Shown here one piece after another: positions 26,716-34,824 of a stretch of DNA of 40,362 bases (position 1 is its first letter; each line of letters opens with the position of its first letter). The stretch is from NCBI GenBank assembly GCA_045600965.1, contig JAZRYW010000006.1, forward strand, positions 1 through 40,362, in the 5' to 3' direction. The translations under genes and the position numbers were made by a program. The stretch comes from RGIG6374 sp045600965. GTDB taxonomy: Bacteria > Bacteroidota > Bacteroidia > Bacteroidales > UBA932. Under the pieces are notes generated by a model. It made no database searches. It had not been told where the DNA came from and was given only the letters and a program-made list of their open reading frames with translations.

Positions 26716-27558
26716 ATGCCTAAAGCAGAAGAATTAACAAGAATCGCAAGCCAGGTTCGACGTGATATCGTACGAATGGTATGCGAAGCCAAATCGGGCC
26801 ATCCGGGCGGCTCTCTGAGCAGCACGGATGTGATGACAGCCCTCTTCCACGGAGTAATGAACCAGAACCCCGCCACCTGGCGCCGTGACGGCAAGGATGC
26901 CGACGTGTTCATCCTTTCCGCAGGACACCTGGCGCCTGTATATTACGCCTCACTTGCGCGTGCAGGCTATTTCCCCGCAGCTGAGCTCGGCACTCTGCGC
27001 AAGTTCGGCAGCCGCCTCCAGGGCCACCCCTGCATCGAATCCGGCCTTCCCGGCATTCACCAGCCCTCCGGTTCCCTCGGACAGGGCCTTTCGGTGGCCG
27101 CAGGATTCGCCATCGGCAAGAAGATGGACGGTGAGAGCAATTTCGTATACACCCTCCTCGGCGACGGTGAAAGCGAGGAAGGACAGGTCTGGGAAGCGGC
27201 GATATTCGCCGCACACCACAAGCTCAACAACCTCATCGCCGTCACAGACTGGAACGGCCAGCAGATAGACGGTGCGGTGGAGAACGTCGGAGGTCTCGGC
27301 GACCTTGCCGACAAATGGAACTCCTTCGGCTGGAACGTCATCGTAGTTGAGGACGGTCACGATTTCGAAAAGATCCTCGCCGCCTTCGAGATTGCAAAGG
27401 CAAGCCAGGACAAGCCTTCGATGATCCTTCTCAAAACTGAGATGGGCCACGGCGTGGACTTTATGGCCGGCACTCACAAATGGCACGGCAAGGCGCCTTC
27501 GGAAGAAGAGCGCGACAAGGCTCTCGCACAGCTTGAAGAAACTCTCGGTGATTACTAA
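26716..27558 (+). CDS. Transketolase, N-terminal subunit
   Basis: Thiamine-diphosphate-binding half of transketolase, which moves two-carbon ketol units between sugar phosphates in the non-oxidative pentose phosphate pathway. The 280-residue product has KSGHPGGSLSSTDVM (about 24-38), HQPSGSLGQGLSVAAG, and the cofactor and metal motif GDGESEEGQVWEA with a later DWNGQQIDG. It stops where the first half of a full-length enzyme ends, and the other half follows as a separate gene. The start at the ATG at 26716 gives the usual N-terminus; the frame is open further upstream into the promoter region. Confidence 0.93.
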   Translation: MPKAEELTRIASQVRRDIVRMVCEAKSGHPGGSLSSTDVMTALFHGVMNQNPATWRRDGKDADVFILSAGHLAPVYYASLARAGYFPAAELGTLRKFGSRLQGHPCIESGLPGIHQPSGSLGQGLSVAAGFAIGKKMDGESNFVYTLLGDGESEEGQVWEAAIFAAHHKLNNLIAVTDWNGQQIDGAVENVGGLGDLADKWNSFGWNVIVVEDGHDFEKILAAFEIAKASQDKPSMILLKTEMGHGVDFMAGTHKWHGKAPSEEERDKALAQLEETLGDY

Positions 27559-27575
27559 TAATGGAGGACAAGACA

Positions 27576-28529
27576 ATGACAAAATACACTGTTACAGGAA
27601 AGAAAGACACCCGCAGCGGTTTCGGTGACGGTCTGCTCGAAGCAGGTCGCAGGAATCCCAACGTAGTAGCAATGACTGCCGACCTTCTCCCTTCCCTGAA
27701 GATGGAGAAGTTCGCCGCCGAATTCCCCGACAGGTTCATCGAGTGCGGTATCGCCGAGGCCAATATGGTCGGCGCCGCAGCAGGCCTGTCGCTCACCGGC
27801 AAGATACCCTTCATCGGATCCTTCGCCGAATTCGTCACGGGCCGCGTATATGACCAGGTGCGTCAGGAAGTGGCCTATGGCCATACCAATGTCAAGATAG
27901 CCTCCTCACACGCCGGCATCACCCTCGGCGAGGACGGAGCAACCCACCAGACAATGGAGGACGTTGCCCTTATGCGCGCCCTTCCCGGTATGGTGGTCAT
28001 CAACGCCTGCGACTACAACCAGACCAAGGCCGCCACGATAGCCGCCGCTGAATACAACGGTCCCGTTTACCTGCGTTTCGGCCGTCCCGGCTGGCCCATC
28101 TTCACACCCGACGGGCAGACTTTCGAGATAGGCAAGGCCTATATCATGAACGAAGGCAAGGACGTGACCATCATCGCCTCCGGCCATATGGTATGGGAAT
28201 CCATCAACGCCGCCGAAGCCCTCGAGGCTGAAGGCATAAGCGCCGAAGTCATAAATCTTGCCACCATCAAGCCCCTCGACGAGGAAACGATACTCAAGTC
28301 AATCGCCAAGACCGGCTGCTGTGTCGTTGCCGAGGAACATCTCGTCGCCGGCGGCATAGGTGAACTCATCTCCGGCGTGCTCGCCCGCAAGGCTCCCGCT
28401 CCGGTTGAATTCATCGCTGTCGACAACGCCTTCGGTCAGAGCGGCACTCCCGCCGAACTGCTCAAGGCATACGGTCTGGATGCGGCCCACATCGCCGAGG
28501 CCGCCAAAAAGGTTATGGCACGGAAATAG
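27576..28529 (+). CDS. Transketolase, C-terminal subunit
   Basis: Second half of the split transketolase, 317 residues, carrying the pyrimidine-binding domain (FIECGIAEANMVGAAAGL with the catalytic-type Glu; SHAGITLGEDGATHQ) and the C-terminal transketolase domain (NLATIKPLDEETIL, EEHLVAGGIG). A GGAGG sits at 27564-27568, eight bases before the ATG at 27576; an ATG at 27561 would add five residues but would place that site inside the gene. It starts 17 bases after the N-terminal subunit and must work with it. Its last codons overlap possible promoter elements for the ECF sigma gene. Confidence 0.93.
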   Translation: MTKYTVTGKKDTRSGFGDGLLEAGRRNPNVVAMTADLLPSLKMEKFAAEFPDRFIECGIAEANMVGAAAGLSLTGKIPFIGSFAEFVTGRVYDQVRQEVAYGHTNVKIASSHAGITLGEDGATHQTMEDVALMRALPGMVVINACDYNQTKAATIAAAEYNGPVYLRFGRPGWPIFTPDGQTFEIGKAYIMNEGKDVTIIASGHMVWESINAAEALEAEGISAEVINLATIKPLDEETILKSIAKTGCCVVAEEHLVAGGIGELISGVLARKAPAPVEFIAVDNAFGQSGTPAELLKAYGLDAAHIAEAAKKVMARK

Positions 28530-28534
28530 CTTTG
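28516..28534 (+). promoter_or_regulatory. Candidate overlapping sigma-54 and housekeeping promoter of the ECF sigma gene
   Basis: TGGCAC at 28516-28521, a 5-base spacer and TAGCT at 28527-28531 match the sigma-54 -24/-12 consensus except one base, with the GG and GC at the required 12-base offset. TAGCTTTG at 28527-28534 also matches the Bacteroidota TAnnTTTG box. Both lie over the transketolase stop codon, about 26 bases before the ECF sigma ATG. The site may be chance. Confidence 0.35.
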
Positions 28535-28559
28535 TCGCTGAAAACCTCAAAGCGCATCG

Positions 28560-29105
28560 ATGGAAGACAGGCAGATACTGGAAATATTCCGTAGCGGTGA
28601 TGAAAATCAGGCCTTCAACCTGTTGATGCGCGAATACAGGGAACCTCTCTACTGGCTTGCGCGCCGTATGGTATGTTCCCACGAGGATGCCGACGACATA
28701 GTTCAGAACACATTCATAAAAGCCTGGAACGCCTTTCCTGAATTCAGGGAGGAGTCCAGGCTTTATACTTGGCTATACAGGATATGCACCAACGAGTCCA
28801 TCTCGTTCCTCAAGAAAAAGCGTCTTCGCGGCCTTTTCTCAGCGTCCGACTACGCCGACGCGATGTCCGCCAATCTCACCACCGACGGCTATTTCAACGG
28901 TGACAAGGCCCAGGCGGCCCTGCAGAAAGCCATAAACCATCTCCCCCCGAAACAGAAGAACGTATTCATCCTCCGCTATTTCAACGAGATGAAATACGAG
29001 GACATATCCGACATTACGGGCATATCCACCGGATCCCTCAAGGCCTCGTACCACCACGCATTCGAGAAGGTCAGGGAGGAATTGTCAACACTTGTGGATG
29101 AATAG
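28560..29105 (+). CDS. ECF (RpoE-like) RNA polymerase sigma factor
   Basis: Extracytoplasmic-function sigma factor directing polymerase to a stress regulon. The 181-residue product has region 2 (LLMREYREPLYWLARRM, then EDADDIVQNTFIKAWN and a YTWLYRICTNESISFLKKK segment) and region 4 (LPPKQKNVFILRYFNEM, YEDISDITGISTGSLKASYHHA). It is followed by a single-span membrane protein and a CpxP/Spy-like protein, the usual order for envelope-stress ECF systems in Bacteroidales. Confidence 0.94.
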   Translation: MEDRQILEIFRSGDENQAFNLLMREYREPLYWLARRMVCSHEDADDIVQNTFIKAWNAFPEFREESRLYTWLYRICTNESISFLKKKRLRGLFSASDYADAMSANLTTDGYFNGDKAQAALQKAINHLPPKQKNVFILRYFNEMKYEDISDITGISTGSLKASYHHAFEKVREELSTLVDE

Positions 29106-29142
29106 ATTAAACCTTTTGCATTTTCCGAAGTCAAACAGTCGT

Positions 29143-29595
29143 ATGAAAGAAAACAGGAACATACTGGACAACGCCGATCTTCGCCGCAACCCGTTCACCG
29201 TGCCGGACGGATATTTCGCTTCCGTTGAGGACAGAGTTCACGAACGGCTCGATGAAATGGAGCGCCGCCGTCTCAATCCCTCGCCTCTGAAAAGGGTCCT
29301 TGAGCCGGTATTCGCCCTCGCCTGCACTTTTGCGCTGGTTTATCTGGTGCTCATCCCGGTCCGGCATATGTCACAGAACGGCGCCGTGAGAATGACCGCC
29401 TCGGCGGAGGTCGCCGAAAGTGACACATACAGGCTCTTTGCAGAGGACAACGTCAGCGTGGTGAACATTTCGGACTACCTTGAGACCGAAGACAGTTTCC
29501 GCTCGTCCCTCGATATGGAATTCAGCGAAGAGGAGATTCTGGACTACCTCGAACATAACGTGTCCTACTCCTTCCTCGCAAGCTTATACGAATAG
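29143..29595 (+). CDS. Single-span membrane protein, putative anti-sigma or stress cofactor
   Basis: The 150-residue product has an N-terminal cytoplasmic part with RRNPFTVPDGYFASV (about 14-28), a motif common in Bacteroidales proteins encoded after ECF sigma genes. One membrane helix follows at about 53-72, then an acidic C-terminal part ending YLEHNVSYSFLASLYE. No zinc anti-sigma motif (HxxxCxxC) is present. Topology and position suggest it holds or modulates the sigma factor; that is inference. The frame is open upstream to 29092, but the ATG at 29143 gives the conserved start. Only three bases separate it from the next gene. Confidence 0.8.
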   Translation: MKENRNILDNADLRRNPFTVPDGYFASVEDRVHERLDEMERRRLNPSPLKRVLEPVFALACTFALVYLVLIPVRHMSQNGAVRMTASAEVAESDTYRLFAEDNVSVVNISDYLETEDSFRSSLDMEFSEEEILDYLEHNVSYSFLASLYE

Positions 29596-29598
29596 AAT

Positions 29599-30069
29599 AT
29601 GAAGAAGTACCTCACCGTCGTGCTGCTGCTTGCAGCCTTCACAGCATCCGCACAGCCCCGTCCTATGGGACAGCGGGACCGCATCAAGAGCGAGAAGATA
29701 GCCTTCATCACCAACTCCCTCCAGCTCACCCCCGAGGAGGCCCAGCTGTTCTGGCCCATATACAACCAGTATAATGACGCCGTCGAGAAGGCTCACATCG
29801 AAACTATGAAAGCCCTTTTCGCCCTCACCGAGGCCTATGGCAGGGAAAACGTGACCGAAAAGGACATCGAGCCCCTGCTCGAAGCCTACAACGGAGCCTG
29901 CCGCAGGGAGGCTGAAGTCACCAGCAGGATTCCTGACTACTCGAAAGCCATCTCAAAATTCAAGACAGGCAAGCTGTATGTCTGTGAGGAACAGTTCCGT
30001 ATGAGGATGGTGCATATGCTCGGCACGATGGGCCAGAAAATGATGCAGGCCCCTTCCGCCAAGAATTAG
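29599..30069 (+). CDS. CpxP/Spy-like periplasmic protein
   Basis: Small secreted helical protein of 156 residues with a signal peptide cleaved after A18 (ASA/Q). The segment IAFITNSLQLTPEEAQLFWPIYNQY is the Bacteroidota form of the LTxxQ-type repeat of CpxP/Spy chaperones and metal sensors. The remainder is helical and rich in charged residues and methionine near the end. Placement after an ECF sigma and membrane protein suggests it senses or buffers envelope stress. Its stop codon overlaps the rnhB stop by four bases on the opposite strand. Confidence 0.85.
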   Translation: MKKYLTVVLLLAAFTASAQPRPMGQRDRIKSEKIAFITNSLQLTPEEAQLFWPIYNQYNDAVEKAHIETMKALFALTEAYGRENVTEKDIEPLLEAYNGACRREAEVTSRIPDYSKAISKFKTGKLYVCEEQFRMRMVHMLGTMGQKMMQAPSAKN

Positions 30070-30770
30070 AAGAGTTCTGCGTCGGGAAGCAGTCTGAAAC
30101 TCTTCCTGTGATATGGGGACACGCCGTAGCGCGCTATGGCCTCGCGGTGTTCCGCGGTAGGATATCCCATATTGACATCCCACCCGTACATCGGGTACTC
30201 CCTTGCAATGCGGCGCATATATTCATCGCGGTGTGTCTTCGCCAACACGGAGGCCGCCGCGATGGCCGTATATTTGCCATCACCCTTCACTATGCACCTG
30301 TGGGCTGTCGTTCCGCGGACGGGATCCGCTTCAGCAGAGCTCACATATCCGCTCTTTCCCTTCGAGACAGCCGCCTTGCGGGGTGTGAAGAACGGATCTG
30401 CGGCTGAACGGTGCGGCGCATAGGGGAAGAACTTGTTGCCGTCCACAAGCACCATCTGGAAATCCGTCGTCAGAAGGTCCAGCGCGCGGTGCATACCGAG
30501 AATGGAGCAGCGCAGGATATCCATCGAGTCGATCTCCTGCGGGGAAACGGCAACCACAGCCCAGCTGACGGCCCGGCTTTCGATGACCTCCCTCAGAAGG
30601 TCGCGCTGCTTTTCGGTCATCTGCTTGGAGTCGTTCAGAAGGGGATGGTTGAATCCTTCGGGAAGAACGACGGCAGCGGCATAGACCGGACCTGCAAGAG
30701 GACCGCGTCCGGCCTCGTCGCAGCCGGCTTCTGTCAGGGAGCCGGAATATGTTGTCAGAAGTTGGGCCAT
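30066..30770 (-). CDS. rnhB: Ribonuclease HII with an internal insertion
   Basis: Cleaves RNA in RNA-DNA hybrids, including single ribonucleotides in DNA. From the ATG at 30770 the product is 234 residues. The catalytic start motif CDEAGRGPLAGPV (D18, E19) and VDGNK (D110) are intact, as is the distal KGDGKYTAIAAASVLAKTHRDEYM region. Between DGN and KGD there are about 30-35 extra residues (about 120-155, including DPFFTPRKAAVSKGK) compared with the compact enzymes I know from this group, near 200 residues. The frame is open nine codons upstream, but the promoter box lies there. Confidence 0.93.
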   Translation of the reverse strand: MAQLLTTYSGSLTEAGCDEAGRGPLAGPVYAAAVVLPEGFNHPLLNDSKQMTEKQRDLLREVIESRAVSWAVVAVSPQEIDSMDILRCSILGMHRALDLLTTDFQMVLVDGNKFFPYAPHRSAADPFFTPRKAAVSKGKSGYVSSAEADPVRGTTAHRCIVKGDGKYTAIAAASVLAKTHRDEYMRRIAREYPMYGWDVNMGYPTAEHREAIARYGVSPYHRKSFRLLPDAELF

Positions 30771-30778
30771 ACCGCTTG

Positions 30779-30786
30779 CAAAGATA
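30779..30786 (-). promoter_or_regulatory. -7 box of the rnhB promoter
   Basis: TATCTTTG on the minus strand; nine bases separate its G from the A of the rnhB ATG, so the leader should be only a few bases. No clear -33 element. It is divergent from the EF-G2 box 20 bases away. Confidence 0.55.
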
Positions 30787-30806
30787 GGTTTTTTCAAAAA
30801 AATAGT

Positions 30807-30814
30807 TATCTTTG
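30807..30814 (+). promoter_or_regulatory. -7 box of the EF-G2 promoter
   Basis: TATCTTTG matches TAnnTTTG; the leader to the ATG at 30866 would be about 46 bases and is A/T-rich and unstructured. No TTTG at the -33 position. Confidence 0.55.
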
Positions 30815-30865
30815 TAAACTAATCCTATTGTGAAATATACAATCATAATAATAACAACCTACTAA

Positions 30866-33022
30866 ATGAAAACTTACTCAACAAAAAACATCAGAAATGT
30901 CGTATTGATGGGTAGTTCACGTTCCGGTAAGACCACTCTCGCGGAGTCCATGCTCTTCGAAGGCAAGGTGATAGACCGCCGCGGAACAGTTGAAGCCAAG
31001 AATACCGTTTCAGACAACACGGAAGTTGAACAGATTTTCCAGCGTTCCATCTACGCAAGTCCCCTCTATTCAGAGATTCTCGACCACAAGCTCAACATCA
31101 TCGACGCTCCCGGTCTTGACGATTTCGTAGGCGGTGTCATTTCAGCATTCAAGGTTTGCGACTCAGGCATTATGGTCGTCAACGGTCAGCAGGGCGTTGA
31201 AGTAGGAACCGAAATCTTCGGCCGCTACGCAGAACAGTACAGGAAGCCCCTCGTGCTGGCAGTTAACCAGCTCGACGGCGAGAAGGCAAACTGGGAATCC
31301 ACAATCGAATCCCTCAAGCAGGAATTCGGCAGCAAACCCACTGTAATCCAGTTCCCCGTTGCCGCAGGTCCCGATTTCAAGTCCTTCGTCGACATCCTCA
31401 AGATGAAGATGTACACTGCAAAGGATGAAAACGGCACAATTGAGGAAAGCGAAATCCCCGCAGACCTTGTTTCAGAAGCCGAAGATATGAAGGCAGCCCT
31501 TATGGAAATGGCGGCAGAGAACGATGAGGAACTGATGGAGAAGTTCTTCGATGCCGGCGAACTCTCCGAAGAGGACGTCAACAGGGGCCTCCGCATCGGC
31601 TTTATGAACGGTGACATATATCCCGTCTTCTGCATCAGCGCAAAGAAGGACATCGGTGTGAAGCGTCTTATGGAATTCGTCATCGACGTATGCCCGACAC
31701 CCGAACACGACGTTGAAAAGAGCGTCGAGGGCGCCGACATCCCCTGCGACCCCAACGGCCCCACATCAATCTATATCTACAAGACCGGTATCGAACAGCA
31801 CCTCGGTGAAGTTTCATACTTCAAGGTCATCAGCGGCAAGCTCACCGCAGGCCAGGATCTCGTGAACCCCGAAAACGGCAACAAGGAGCGCATCTCCGCC
31901 ATCTATGCAGTGGCAGGCCGCAAGAAGGAAGCTGTGAGCGAAATCATCGCCGGCGACTTCGGCTGCACCGTCAAGCTGAAGACCGTCAAGAGCAACAACA
32001 CCTTCAACCAGGCAGGTTATGACGCCGTTGTCGCCCCCATAGAATACCCCCAGAGCAAGTACCGCACAGCCATCAAGGCAGTTGAGGAGAAGGATAACGA
32101 AAAACTCGGTGAGGCTCTCAGCCGCGCAAACGCCGAAGACCCCACGATGAGGGTTGAGTACTCCAAGGAACTCAAGCAGACCATCATCAACGGTATGGGC
32201 GAGCAGCACATCAACATCCTCAAGTGGCACATCAACAACGACTACAAGATCGAAGTCGAGCTCTTCGCTCCCAAGATACCTTACCGCGAAACCATCACCA
32301 AGGTCGCTACCGCACAGTACCGCCACAAGAAGCAGTCGGGTGGAGCAGGCCAGTTCGGTGAAGTACACCTCCTCGTCGAGCCTATCGTCGAAGGAATCGA
32401 CACCACCGCCCGCTTCAAGATTGACGGCAAGGAAACCGTCTTCACCATCAAGGCCAAGGAAGAGACCGCACTCGAATGGGGCGGCCGTATGGAGTTCTAC
32501 AACTGCGTTGTCGGCGGCGCCATCGACGCAAGCTTTATGCCCGCCATCAAGAAGGGTCTTATGCAGAAGATGGAAGAAGGCCCTCTGACCGGTTCCTATG
32601 CGCGCGATATCCGCGTATTCGTATATGACGGTAAGATGCACCCCGTGGATTCCAAGGAAATCGCCTTCATCCTCGCAGCCCGCAACGCATTCAAGGAAGC
32701 CTTCCGCAAGGCCGGCCCGAAGATTATGGAACCTATCTACAATGTCGAGGTTCTCGTTCCCGGCGACTATATGGGTGATGTTATGAGCGACCTCAACAAC
32801 CGCCGCGCCATCATCGAAGGTATGAGCTCAGTGAAGGGATTCCAGGTCCTCAAGGCCCGTGTTCCCCTGGCGGAACTCTACAAATATTCAACTATGCTGA
32901 GCTCCCTCTCACAGGGCCGCGCAACCTTCACAATGACCTTTGCAGACTACCAGCAGGTTCCTGCAGACGTTCAGGAGAAGCTCCTCAAGGCTTACGAAGA
33001 AGAGGACAAGGACGACGAATAG
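30866..33022 (+). CDS. EF-G paralogue with degenerate GTPase motifs (EF-G2 type)
   Basis: A 718-residue five-domain translation elongation factor related to EF-G. Domains II-V are well conserved (IIDGK-like beta-barrel, GMGEQHINILKWHI in domain III, RHKKQSGGAGQFGEVHL in domain IV, MEPIYNVEVLVPGDYMGDV in domain V). The G domain is altered: the P-loop is GSSRSGKT (16-23) without the usual AHIDAGKT, the switch I GITI/Thr motif is absent, DTPGH is replaced by DAPGL so the catalytic histidine is Leu84, and NKxD reads NQLD (134-137). Bacteroides is known to use such a second EF-G that lacks GTPase activity and supports translation during carbon limitation and gut colonisation. It is a single gene with its own promoter and terminator. 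A ribosome-protection role (TetQ-like) is less likely. Confidence 0.93.
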   Translation: MKTYSTKNIRNVVLMGSSRSGKTTLAESMLFEGKVIDRRGTVEAKNTVSDNTEVEQIFQRSIYASPLYSEILDHKLNIIDAPGLDDFVGGVISAFKVCDSGIMVVNGQQGVEVGTEIFGRYAEQYRKPLVLAVNQLDGEKANWESTIESLKQEFGSKPTVIQFPVAAGPDFKSFVDILKMKMYTAKDENGTIEESEIPADLVSEAEDMKAALMEMAAENDEELMEKFFDAGELSEEDVNRGLRIGFMNGDIYPVFCISAKKDIGVKRLMEFVIDVCPTPEHDVEKSVEGADIPCDPNGPTSIYIYKTGIEQHLGEVSYFKVISGKLTAGQDLVNPENGNKERISAIYAVAGRKKEAVSEIIAGDFGCTVKLKTVKSNNTFNQAGYDAVVAPIEYPQSKYRTAIKAVEEKDNEKLGEALSRANAEDPTMRVEYSKELKQTIINGMGEQHINILKWHINNDYKIEVELFAPKIPYRETITKVATAQYRHKKQSGGAGQFGEVHLLVEPIVEGIDTTARFKIDGKETVFTIKAKEETALEWGGRMEFYNCVVGGAIDASFMPAIKKGLMQKMEEGPLTGSYARDIRVFVYDGKMHPVDSKEIAFILAARNAFKEAFRKAGPKIMEPIYNVEVLVPGDYMGDVMSDLNNRRAIIEGMSSVKGFQVLKARVPLAELYKYSTMLSSLSQGRATFTMTFADYQQVPADVQEKLLKAYEEEDKDDE

Positions 33023-33047
33023 TCAGCTCCGCACAGCGCGAAACGAC

Positions 33048-33077
33048 AAGCCCCGGTCCGAAAAGGCCGGGGCTTTT
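33048..33077 (+). terminator. Intrinsic terminator after the EF-G2 gene
   Basis: A 9-bp stem (AAGCCCCGG at 33048-33056 with its complement at 33067-33075) and 10-base loop run into TTTT. It ends about 20 bases before the next promoter box. Confidence 0.85.
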
Positions 33078-33105
33078 AAGCATATCGAAAAATTTTGTAC
33101 TTTTG
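33075..33105 (+). promoter_or_regulatory. Promoter of the sigma-54 regulator/lptE/secG operon
   Basis: TACTTTTG at 33098-33105, with TTTT (three of four matches to TTTG) exactly 19 bases upstream inside the previous terminator tail. The last G of the box is five bases from the A of the start ATG, predicting a leaderless transcript. Confidence 0.55.
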
Positions 33106-33109
33106 CGAT

Positions 33110-34330
33110 ATGGATCTGACCGCAATAAAACAGAGATTCGACATCATCGGTACGGATGCCGCGCTTGACAGGGCGATAGAAGTTGCTGTCCAGGTGGCTT
33201 CCACAGACCTTTCCGTGCTCATAACCGGTGAAAGCGGTGTGGGAAAGGAGGTCATACCGAAGATTATCCATCATTTCAGCCCGCGCAAGCACGAAAACTA
33301 TTTCGCAGTCAACTGCGGCGCAATCCCCGAGGGGACCATCGACTCCGAGCTCTTCGGACACGAGAAGGGTTCCTTCACCGGGGCCACGGATGCGCGCAAG
33401 GGCTATTTCGAAGTGGCTGACAAGGGGACTCTCTTCCTTGACGAGGTGGCCGAACTCCCCCTGTCGACCCAGGCCCGCCTGCTGAGGGTCCTTCAGAGCG
33501 GCGAATTCATACGCGTCGGTTCCTCGAAGACCTTGAAGACGGATGTCAGGATAGTGGCCGCCACCAACGTCAACCTTATGCACGCCATCAGCACCGGCAA
33601 GTTCCGCGAGGACCTCTACTACCGTCTGAACACAGTCCCGGTAAGAATCCCCTCGCTTCGCGAACGCAAGGGCGACATATACATCCTCTTCCGCAAGTTT
33701 GCATTCGATTTCGCCGAAAAGTACACTATGCCCACGGTGCAGCTTTCACCCGATGCCCGCACCCTTCTCGAGGAGTACAGGTGGCCGGGCAACGTGCGCC
33801 AGCTCAAGAGCATCGCCGAACAGATATCCATACTGGAGCGTGACCGCATCATCACTGCGGACACCCTTGCCAAATATATCCCCCGCGAAGGGGAGAACCT
33901 TCCCTCCGTAGCCTCCGACAAGTCGTCGGCGGACTATATGACAGACCGCGACATAATATTCAAGTATATCTATATGCTCAAGCGCGAGATAGACAGCCTC
34001 AAGGCCGTCGTTCACGCAGGTCAGGCCCCCCAGGGCCAGACGGAGTACGGTCCGCAGCCCCAGCTGCTCCTGCCTGACTCCTCCGTGGATGCCGCCCGCG
34101 TGGAGGTCGCCCCTCACGGCATCGAGTCTCACCCGGTGGAGGAGCAGCAGGATGTGGAAGTGATAGCGCCGGGAGCGCAGATGGACGGGCAGACCCTGCA
34201 GGAACTGGCAAGGGTGCAGATAGAGGCCGCACTCCGCAAGCATAACGGAAAGCGCAAGGCCGCCGCCGAGGAACTGGGTATTTCGGAGCGCACTCTCTAC
34301 AGGAAGATAAAGGAATACAATCTCATATGA
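33110..34330 (+). CDS. Sigma-54-dependent Fis-type transcriptional activator without sensor domain
   Basis: AAA+ activator that remodels sigma-54 polymerase. The 406-residue product begins almost directly with the AAA+ domain: Walker A GESGVGKE (40-47), the sigma-54 contact loop GSFTGA (87-92, the GAFTGA motif), Walker B GTLFLDEVAEL with D111-E112, arginine-finger region FREDLYYRL, and the WPGNVRQL motif. A linker rich in Gln and Pro (about 285-360) leads to a Fis-type helix-turn-helix at 363-406. No receiver, GAF or PAS domain is present, so activity must be set by amount or by a partner. It overlaps lptE by four bases. The annotation start is the ATG five bases after the -7 box. Confidence 0.93.
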   Translation: MDLTAIKQRFDIIGTDAALDRAIEVAVQVASTDLSVLITGESGVGKEVIPKIIHHFSPRKHENYFAVNCGAIPEGTIDSELFGHEKGSFTGATDARKGYFEVADKGTLFLDEVAELPLSTQARLLRVLQSGEFIRVGSSKTLKTDVRIVAATNVNLMHAISTGKFREDLYYRLNTVPVRIPSLRERKGDIYILFRKFAFDFAEKYTMPTVQLSPDARTLLEEYRWPGNVRQLKSIAEQISILERDRIITADTLAKYIPREGENLPSVASDKSSADYMTDRDIIFKYIYMLKREIDSLKAVVHAGQAPQGQTEYGPQPQLLLPDSSVDAARVEVAPHGIESHPVEEQQDVEVIAPGAQMDGQTLQELARVQIEAALRKHNGKRKAAAEELGISERTLYRKIKEYNLI

Positions 34331-34824
34331 AAAGGATAGCGGCAATCATATTCACGGCGGTTCTGGCCGTCAGCTGCGGGATATACTCCTTCAGCGGCAC
34401 GTCCATCCAGCCCGATGTGCACACCATCTGTGTGGAGCCGGTGGTCAACAACGCCATAAAGATCAATCCTTCACTGGCGAACCAGCTGACGGAAGCCCTT
34501 CTGGACAAATACCGCAAGCTCACCAAACTCCAGCAGGTTGACGATATGGCCGACCTCTACGTATCCGGCGAGATAACCTCCTACGACATAAAGGCCCAGT
34601 CCGTGACCGCAAACGAAGTTGCGGCCCAGAACCGTCTGACACTCACCGTGAAGATCAAATATTCCAACGTGAAATATCCCGAAGAGGATTTCACGAAGGA
34701 TTTCGTGGCATATCAGGATTACAATTCCGAACAGTCCTTCGACTCTGTGGAGGCGACGCTCTGCGACCAGATCATAGAGACAATAGTCGAGGACATCTTC
34801 AATGCAACAGTAGCGCAATGGTAG
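34327..34824 (+). CDS. lptE: LptE-like outer-membrane lipoprotein
   Basis: Predicted partner of LptD in placing lipopolysaccharide in the outer leaflet. The 165-residue product has lipobox AVSC (C17), then the pattern GIYSFSGTSIQPDVHTICVEPVVNNA and an alternating strand/helix fold of LptE (DUF-type secreted lipoprotein of Bacteroidota). Sequence identity to proteobacterial LptE is always low, so the name rests on the pattern and on the conserved gene order. It overlaps the regulator by four bases and the next gene by seven. Confidence 0.85.
   Translation: MKRIAAIIFTAVLAVSCGIYSFSGTSIQPDVHTICVEPVVNNAIKINPSLANQLTEALLDKYRKLTKLQQVDDMADLYVSGEITSYDIKAQSVTANEVAAQNRLTLTVKIKYSNVKYPEEDFTKDFVAYQDYNSEQSFDSVEATLCDQIIETIVEDIFNATVAQW

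Noticed and set aside
25319..26737. A 472-codon open frame antisense to lepA
   Set aside because: Composition is a mirror image of lepA codons (rich in Val, Gly, Leu, His), with no recognisable domain and no start context.
26716..28529. Frameshifted single transketolase gene
   Set aside because: Each half has its own start and stop at the natural domain boundary and a ribosome-binding site lies between them.
30866..33022. Canonical EF-G or a tetracycline ribosomal-protection protein
   Set aside because: The G1, G2, G3 and G4 motifs are altered in the EF-G2 manner, and the full domain layout and length do not fit TetQ/TetM better.
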